A stretch of DNA of 64,000 bases from Macrostomum hystrix (lineage: Eukaryota; Platyhelminthes; Macrostomidae), in contig CATNEN010000009.1 in the NCBI GenBank assembly GCA_950097015.1, positions 250,501 to 314,500 of the forward strand, given 5' to 3'. Below are positions 59,437 through 64,000 of this stretch, one piece after another. The stretch's first letter is position 1, and each line of letters opens with the position of its first letter. Below the pieces are notes generated by a model. It made no database searches and was not told where the DNA came from. It saw only the letters and a list, made by a program, of their open reading frames with translations. Made by a program: the position numbers and the translations under genes.

Positions 59437-62400
59437 TATGAGATTCTGGTTACTCAGAGATTCTGCTTACTGAGAGATTCTGCTTACTGAGAGATCCTGG
59501 TTACTGTGAGATTCTGCATACTGAGAGATTCTGCATACTGAGAGATTCTGCTTACTGAGAGATTCTGCTTACTGAGAGATTCTGCTTACTGAGAGATTCT
59601 GCTTACTGAGAGATTCTGCTTACTGAGAGATTCTGCTTACTGAGAGATTCTGCTTACTGAGAGATTCTGCTTACTGAGAGATTCTGGTTACTGAGAGATT
59701 CTGGTTAATGAGAGATTCTGGTTAATGAGAGATTCTGCTTACTCAGAGATTCTGCTTACTGAGAGATTCTGCTTACTGTGAGATTCTGCTTACTGAGAGA
59801 TTCTGCTTACTGTGAGATTCTGCTTACTGTGAGATTCTGCTTACTCAGAGATTCTGCTTACTGAGAGATTCTGCTTACTGAGAGATTCTGCTTACTGAGA
59901 GATTCTGCTTACTGTGAGATTCTGCTTACTCAGAGATTCTGCTTACTGAGAGATTCTGCTTACTGAGAGATTCTGCTTACTGAGAGATTCTGGTTACTGA
60001 GAGATTCTGGTTAATGAGAGATTCTGGTTAATGAGAGATTCTGCTTACTCAGAGATTCTGCTTACTGAGAGATTCTGCTTACTGAGAGATTCTGCTTACT
60101 GAGAGATTCTGCTTACTGAGAGATTCTGCTTACTGAGAGATTCTGCTTACTCAGAGATTCTGCTTACTCAGAGATTCTACTTACTGAGAGATTCTGCTTA
60201 CTGAGAGATTCTGCTTACTGAGAGATTCTGCTTACTGAGAGATTCTGCTTACTGAGAGATTCTGCTTACTGAGAGATTCTGCTTACTGAGAGATTCTGCT
60301 TACTGAGAGATTCTGCTTACTGAGAGATTCTGCTTACTGAGAGATTCTGCTTACTGAGAGATTCTGCTTACTGAGAGATTCTGCTTACTGAGAGATTCTG
60401 CTTACTCAGAGATTCTGCTTACTGAGAGATTCTGCTTACTGAGAGATTCTGCTTACTGAGAGATTCTGCTTACTGAGAGATTCTGCTTACTCAGAGATTC
60501 TGCTTACTCAGAGATTCTGCTTACTGAGAGATTCTGCTTACTGAGAGATTCTGCTTACTGAGAGATTCTGGTTACTGAGAGATTCTGGTTAATGAGAGAT
60601 TCTGGTTACTGAGAGATTCTGCTTACTCAGAGATTCTGCTTACTGAGAGATTCTGCTTACTGAGAGATTCTGCTTACTGAGAGATTCTGCTTACTGAGAG
60701 ATTCTGCTTACTGAGAGATTCTGCTTACTGAGAGATTCTGCTTACTGAGAGATTCTGCTTACTCAGAGATTCTGCTTACTGAGAGATTCTGCTTACTGAG
60801 AGATTCTGCTTACTGAGAGATTCTGCTTACTGAGAGATTCTGCTTACTGAGAGATTCTGCTTACTGAGAGATTCTGGTTAATGAGAGATTCTGCTTACTG
60901 AGAGATTCTGCTTACTGAGAGATTCTGCTTACTGAGAGATTCTGCTTACTGAGAGATTCTGCTTACTGAGAGATTCTGCTTACTGAGAGATTCTGCTTAC
61001 TGAGAGATTCTGCTTACTGAGAGATTCTGCTTACTCAGAGATTCTGCTTACTGAGAGATTCTGCTTACTGAGAGATTCTGCTTACTGAGAGATTCTGCTT
61101 ACTGAGAGATTCTGCTTACTGAGAGATTCTGCTTACTGAGAGATTCTGCTTACTGAGAGATTCTGCTTACTCAGAGATTCTGCTTACTGAGAGATTCTGC
61201 TTACTGAGAGATTCTGCTTACTGAGAGATTCTGGTTAATGAGAGATTCTGCTTACTGAGAGATTCTGCTTACTGAGAGATTCTGCTTACTCAGAGATTCT
61301 ACTTACTGAGAGATTCTGCTTACTGAGAGATTCTGCTAACTGTGAGATTCTGCTTACTCAGAGATTCTGCTTACTCAGAGATTCTGCTTACTCAGAGATT
61401 CTGCTTACTGAGAGATTCTGCTTACTGAGAGATTCTGCTTACTGAGAGATTCTGCTTACTGAGAGATTCTGCTTACTGAGAGATTCTGCTAACTGTGAGA
61501 TTCTGCTTACTCAGAGATTCTGCTTACTGAGAGATTCTGCTTACTGAGAGATTCTGCTTACTGAGAGATTCTGGTTACTGAGAGATTCTGGTTAATGAGA
61601 GATTCTGGTTAATGAGAGATTCTGCTTACTCAGAGATTCTGCTTACTGAGAGATTCTGCTTACTGAGAGATTCTGCTTACTCAGAGATTCTGCTTACTGA
61701 GAGATTCTGCTTACTGAGAGATTCTGGTTAATGAGAGATTCTGCTTACTGAGAGATTCTGCTTACTGAGAGATTCTGCTTACTCAGAGATTCTACTTACT
61801 GAGAGATTCTGCTTACTGAGAGATTCTGCTTACTCAGAGATTCTGCTTACTCAGAGATTCTGCTTACTGAGAGATTCTGCTTACTGAGAGATTCTGCTAA
61901 CTGTGAGATTCTGCTTACTCAGAGATTCTGCTTACTCAGAGATTCTGCTTACTGAGAGATTCTGCTTACTGAGAGATTCTGCTAACTGTGAGATTCTGCT
62001 TACTCAGAGATTCTGCTTACTCAGAGATTCTGCTTACTGAGAGATTCTGCTTACTGAGAGATTCTGCTTACTGAGAGATTCTGCTTACTGTGAGATTCTG
62101 CTTACTGAGAGATTCTGCTTACTGAGAGATTCTGCTTACTGAGAGATTCTGCTTACTGAGAGATTCTGCTTACTGAGAGATTCTGCTTACTGAGAGATTC
62201 TGCTTACTGAGAGATTCTGCTTACTGTGAGATTCTGCTAACTGTGAGATTCTGCTTACTCAGAGATTCTGCTTACTCAGAGATTCTGCTTACTGAGAGAT
62301 TCTGCTTACTGAGAGATTCTGCTAACTGTGAGATTCTGCTTACTCAGAGATTCTGCTTACTCAGAGATTCTGCTTACTGAGAGATTCTGCTTACTGAGAG

Positions 62401-62763
62401 ATTCTGCTTACTGAGAGATTCTGCTTACTGAGAGATTCTGCTTACTGAGAGATTCTGCTTACTGAGAGATTCTGCTTACTGAGAGATTCTGCTTACTGAG
62501 AGATTCTGGTTAATGAGAGATTCTGCTTACTGAGAGATTCTGCTTACTCAGAGATTCTGCTTACTCAGAGATTCTACTTACTGAGAGATTCTGCTAACTG
62601 TGAGATTCTGCTTACTCAGAGATTCTGCTTACTCAGAGATTCTGCTTACTGAGAGATTCTGCTTACTCAGAGATTCTGCTTACTCAGAGATTCTGCTTTC
62701 TGGGAGATTCTGCTTACTCAGAGATTCTGCTTACTGAGAGATTCTTCTGAATGTGAGATTCTT
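59437..62763. repeat. 17-bp minisatellite (AGATTCTGCTTACTGAG), about 195 copies
   Basis: This is the longest uninterrupted array in the window, 3.3 kb. Variants are CTCAG, CTGTG, GGTTAATG and GCTAACTG units, and groups of these recur in the same order, showing block duplication. The last few units are degenerate. Confidence 0.98.
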
Positions 62764-62804
62764 CTTACGGCAGCATAAGACGACAGTTAGGGAGTTAAGT
62801 ACTC

Positions 62805-62868
62805 AGCAGTGAGTGCTCAGAAGTGAGTGCTCAGAAGTGAGTGCTCAGAAGTGAGTGCTGAGAAGTGA
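62805..62868. repeat. 14-bp tandem repeat, about 4 copies
   Basis: GTGAGTGCTCAGAA repeats four times, shortly after the 17-bp array ends. Confidence 0.9.
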
Positions 62869-64000
62869 TTGTTTTGTGTAGAAGACTATTGAATACCGCC
62901 AGTGCACTTAATTAGATTTTTTTTTTTAAAAAGACGGCACTGCCTGCCGATTGCAGGCCGCAATGATCCAGGAGCACCTGGGTGGGAGGCAGACTTAAGC
63001 AGACTCGCCGCTCGCTCAGCAACACAGCGGGAAGCTGGCGAGGGACTGAGAGGGGCGGAGTCGGCCATCCCAGCAGGGATGCTCATTTGCCATGCTCCAG
63101 TTGGGAGAAAATGAGATTTGGATTGAGGAAAAATCAAATGACACAGAAACCTCAGCAAGGCCTTGAGACTCAATTTAGAGGAAAGAACTAATGGAAATAA
63201 TAGAGAAAATTATTAACAGAAATATTGCAGAATAAACTTACTAAGTGCTCTTGTCTTATAGCGAACTTAACTGCTACACGTGCTTGAGCAGCCAGGTCTG
63301 ACTTGAAATTAAATTTTCTGAAAGGAGTTTAAGCCACGCAGTGGTTGTGAAAGTTTTCTAGGCTCGATCGCCTCTACTGAGCCGAGTAGGCAGGTGGCAA
63401 ATCAGAAACTTAATGTGAGATTTGCGCGAATTCTCGGCTATTCGTGTCTTATTGCAGGACAATCTGTAATGCACTCTCCTGACACTGAACAGACTTTCTC
63501 TCATACCAAGTAGACACAGCGGGCAATGCTTATTTTTAGAATTTAACCGGCTCATTACACTCAGACGGACAATAAGCAACTAGATGCTCTTTTTAGAGCC
63601 GTATGGGAGCCTCATCTGATTATCTTTTCAGTTCGTAGAACTAAAATAATAATTTCTCTCCGAATTCACAGAAATCACAGAAATGAGCTGTGATATGCCT
63701 AATACGCGATTCAGTATTGCACAAAATGAACTTATTTGAAAGCCGCACATTTGAGTCTCATAACTAATGGAGAAACAAGTTTCCAGTTTGTGTTAGCAAC
63801 CCAAATTCTTTAAAATGAAAGTTGCACATAAATATTGATTTTAAACAGCACAATATTGTTCTACGGTGAGCTGAAATGCCTTCTATCCAGATGCCATACC
63901 CAAGAACTTTATTTCAAGTTATGATTTCAGAGTTGCGCTGTCCATTCACAAAACTCTTTCCCTTGCTCGGTGCATGATGGACCAAAATTAGCCACAAGGT
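62869..64000. other. Right end of window, no gene seen
   Basis: Unique sequence with a GC-rich patch at 62930-63100. Frames of up to 95 codons on both strands have no recognisable content. A short TTTTTTTTTTAAAAA run lies at about 62917. Confidence 0.4.

Noticed and set aside
1-64000. Bacterial operon, phage, or plasmid features
   Set aside because: All genes are intron-split animal families; no ribosome binding sites, attachment sites or replication origin could be seen.

Overview
The window is nuclear DNA of an animal. All five recognisable genes are intron-split with GT-AG junctions and are bilaterian families: a GABA-B receptor subunit 2, SLC25A46, a synaptotagmin-14/16, TP53I11 and a VSX2/CHX10 homeobox gene. 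No operon, ribosome binding site or prokaryotic feature is present. The VSX protein and the style of the genome (private minisatellites in almost every intron and spacer) would suit an invertebrate such as a flatworm or another spiralian, but the sequence alone does not fix the phylum.

Layout: 1-7124 (+) is the 3' half of a GABBR2-like receptor, with a fossil Tc1/mariner-type transposase in its first visible intron. 8.2-9.5 kb holds a decayed mariner-like transposase on the minus strand. 10505-21962 is a head-to-tail run of four related short mobile elements; the first two are swollen to over 5 kb because each carries an 18-bp minisatellite followed by a 23-bp minisatellite, while the last two are empty copies of about 330 bp. 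22799-26165 (+) is a complete SLC25A46 gene. 26.4-29.1 kb is minisatellite. 34873-30321 (-) is a complete synaptotagmin-14/16 gene, convergent with SLC25A46 and divergent from TP53I11. 37172-45961 (+) is TP53I11, with large arrays in three introns. 46.4-53.3 kb is mainly arrays. 54472-58319 (+) is the VSX2-like gene. 59437-62763 is a 17-bp array of nearly 200 copies, followed by featureless sequence to the end.

I derived the exon models by hand: each keeps reading phase across every junction and rebuilds the expected family protein. By my rough addition about 27-28 kb (a little over 40%) of the window is tandem repeat in more than twenty arrays of different unit (14 to 97 bp). Several of these leave two or three reading frames open and so produce long false ORFs.

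Functionally the genes are not a pathway. Several are typical of neural tissue (GABA-B signalling, synaptotagmin, retinal/interneuron homeobox), and SLC25A46 is a mitochondrial dynamics factor. The most unusual items are the satellite-carrying tandem element at 10.5-22 kb, a C2A domain interrupted by about 187 charged residues in the synaptotagmin, and a GABBR2-like receptor whose tail ends without a coiled coil.
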